From Aquabacterium soli (GTDB lineage: Bacteria > Pseudomonadota > Gammaproteobacteria > Burkholderiales > Burkholderiaceae_C), in contig NZ_RSED01000009.1 in the NCBI RefSeq assembly GCF_003933735.1, positions 62,001 through 126,000 on the forward strand: a DNA stretch of 64,000 nt. The letters run 5' to 3'. The notes below the pieces were generated by a model, which saw only the letters and a program-made list of their open reading frames with translations, had not been told where the DNA came from and searched no databases. The translations under genes were made by a program, and so were the position numbers. Below, piece by piece: positions 63,193 through 64,000 of the stretch. Position 1 is the first letter of the stretch, and the number at the start of each line of letters is the position of its first letter.

Positions 63193-63981
63193 TCAGTGCG
63201 GCTGCATGCCCTGCAGCGTGTCGCGCAGCAGCTGGTCGCTGCCGTCGACCCGGATCAGGCCCTGGCGCGGCACCTCGATGTCCATGGTCACGTAGACCGT
63301 GGCCGTCACGATGAGCGCGAAGGCCACGATGTGCAGCCGGGGACGGCGCGGCCCGCTGGCCATGGCGTGGCCGGCCAGCATCGAGGCCACCAGGGCCAGC
63401 ACGAACAGCATGCCGTAGATGACGCGCGGCGGGTGCGTGTGTGACGCGGCCAGCCGCGTCGTGGTGATGTCGAACATGTCGTTGAGCGGCGGCAGTACCA
63501 CGCCCGCCAGCACGGGGGTGCCCGCTTGTGCGATGGCGCTGGTGGCGCCCTGCCAGATCGCGGTCTGCAGGCGCTGGCTTTCGCTGAACGCCCGCGCCAC
63601 GGCGGCCTTGTCGCCGATGCTGGCATAGGTGTCCAGCCGGGCCTGCACGTACTGCCGCATCAGCGTCTTCAGCACCGCCTGGCGCTCTGCCGGCAAGAGG
63701 TCCAGGCGCAGGTAGGCGGTGCCGATGGCATTGGCCTCTTGCGTGATCAGTTCGCGCCGGTGGTCGAAGCGGTCGGTGGCGCCGGAGAAGGCAAAGGCCA
63801 GCAACAGGCCGAACAGCGCGAACACCGCGCCTTCGACCGCACCGGTGCCGGCTTCGGCTGGGGCCGCCTGGCCCGTGCCGGCCTGCTTGCGCCGGCCGAT
63901 GCGCCATCCGGCCTCGAGGCTCAGCAGCATGCCGATGAACAGGGCGATGGAGAACAACAGGGGGTCGAAGGGCAGGTCCAT
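63193..63981 (-). CDS. DUF4239-like membrane protein
   Basis: 262 residues with hydrophobic segments near residues 8-25, 48-65, 185-205 and 215-235, hence about four membrane helices with a large loop between the second and third. The central block (FSGATDRFDHRRELITQEANAIGTAYLRLDLLPAE) is the hallmark of DUF4239/bestrophin-like proteins of unknown function in bacteria. A channel role has been proposed only by distant similarity. The gene is convergent with the triheme cytochrome gene, and its start lies 19 bases from the window end. Confidence 0.8.
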   Translation of the reverse strand: MDLPFDPLLFSIALFIGMLLSLEAGWRIGRRKQAGTGQAAPAEAGTGAVEGAVFALFGLLLAFAFSGATDRFDHRRELITQEANAIGTAYLRLDLLPAERQAVLKTLMRQYVQARLDTYASIGDKAAVARAFSESQRLQTAIWQGATSAIAQAGTPVLAGVVLPPLNDMFDITTTRLAASHTHPPRVIYGMLFVLALVASMLAGHAMASGPRRPRLHIVAFALIVTATVYVTMDIEVPRQGLIRVDGSDQLLRDTLQGMQPH

Positions 63982-64000
63982 GCCGCGCAGGTTAGCAGCG

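Overview
The window is GC-rich (roughly two thirds G+C) bacterial chromosomal DNA with densely packed genes, many ATGA-type start/stop overlaps and no plasmid, phage or insertion-sequence genes. The gene families (kdpFABC with a KdpDE pair, NsrR/Hmp, MocR regulators, Nit1C cluster, treZ with a malQ-treY fusion inside a glg operon) point to a betaproteobacterium of the order Burkholderiales. A Comamonadaceae/Sphaerotilaceae-like host is an inference from gene style, not a proven assignment. No rRNA, tRNA or CRISPR array was recognised.

Layout. 1-2461: tail of a Sir2-type deacylase, a glycine-zipper protein, a thioredoxin-like protein and a PLP aminotransferase. 2711-11034: a co-directional block with a two-module VOC (extradiol-type) protein, a flavin monooxygenase, a complete branched-chain-amino-acid-type ABC importer, an alpha/beta hydrolase and a MarR regulator. 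It reads as import and ring degradation of an aromatic, possibly N-heteroaromatic, compound. 11261-15114: a hybrid histidine kinase, a MAPEG protein and a YegD-type Hsp70. 15205-24294 (minus strand): a high-affinity potassium operon, orf34-kdpF-kdpA-kdpB-kdpC-corA-kdpD-kdpE. It includes a 34-codon microprotein gene ahead of kdpF and a CorA channel gene embedded ahead of kdpD.

24526-32209: a glutamine amidotransferase, an exported PQQ-type sugar dehydrogenase overlapping a catalase-like gene, an AraC regulator divergent from a Baeyer-Villiger-type monooxygenase, and an exported protein with a CapA-like protein. 32225-35198: nitric oxide defence (hmp with nsrR, each preceded by an NsrR-like box) and a MarR regulator divergent from a thioesterase, with a perfect palindrome between them. 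35325-49981: glycogen and trehalose metabolism, glgX, then glgB-glgC-treZ-(malQ-treY fusion)-glgA, interrupted only by a small minus-strand gene with its own terminator.

50365-59327: a MocR-type regulator divergent from a complete eight-gene Nit1C (nitrilase) cluster. The cluster holds an Sll0783-like protein, nitrilase, radical SAM protein, acetyltransferase, AIR-synthase-like protein, glycosyltransferase, a small protein and a flavoprotein. Nit1C clusters are linked to cyanide assimilation and nitrogen starvation, but most of their enzymes have no assigned reaction. Five copies of a TTGATYGCA direct repeat lie between the regulator and the cluster and are the best candidate here for an undescribed regulatory circuit. 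59328-63981: a LysR regulator divergent from an NAD(P)-binding reductase, two c-type cytochromes without a catalytic partner, and a DUF4239-like membrane protein.
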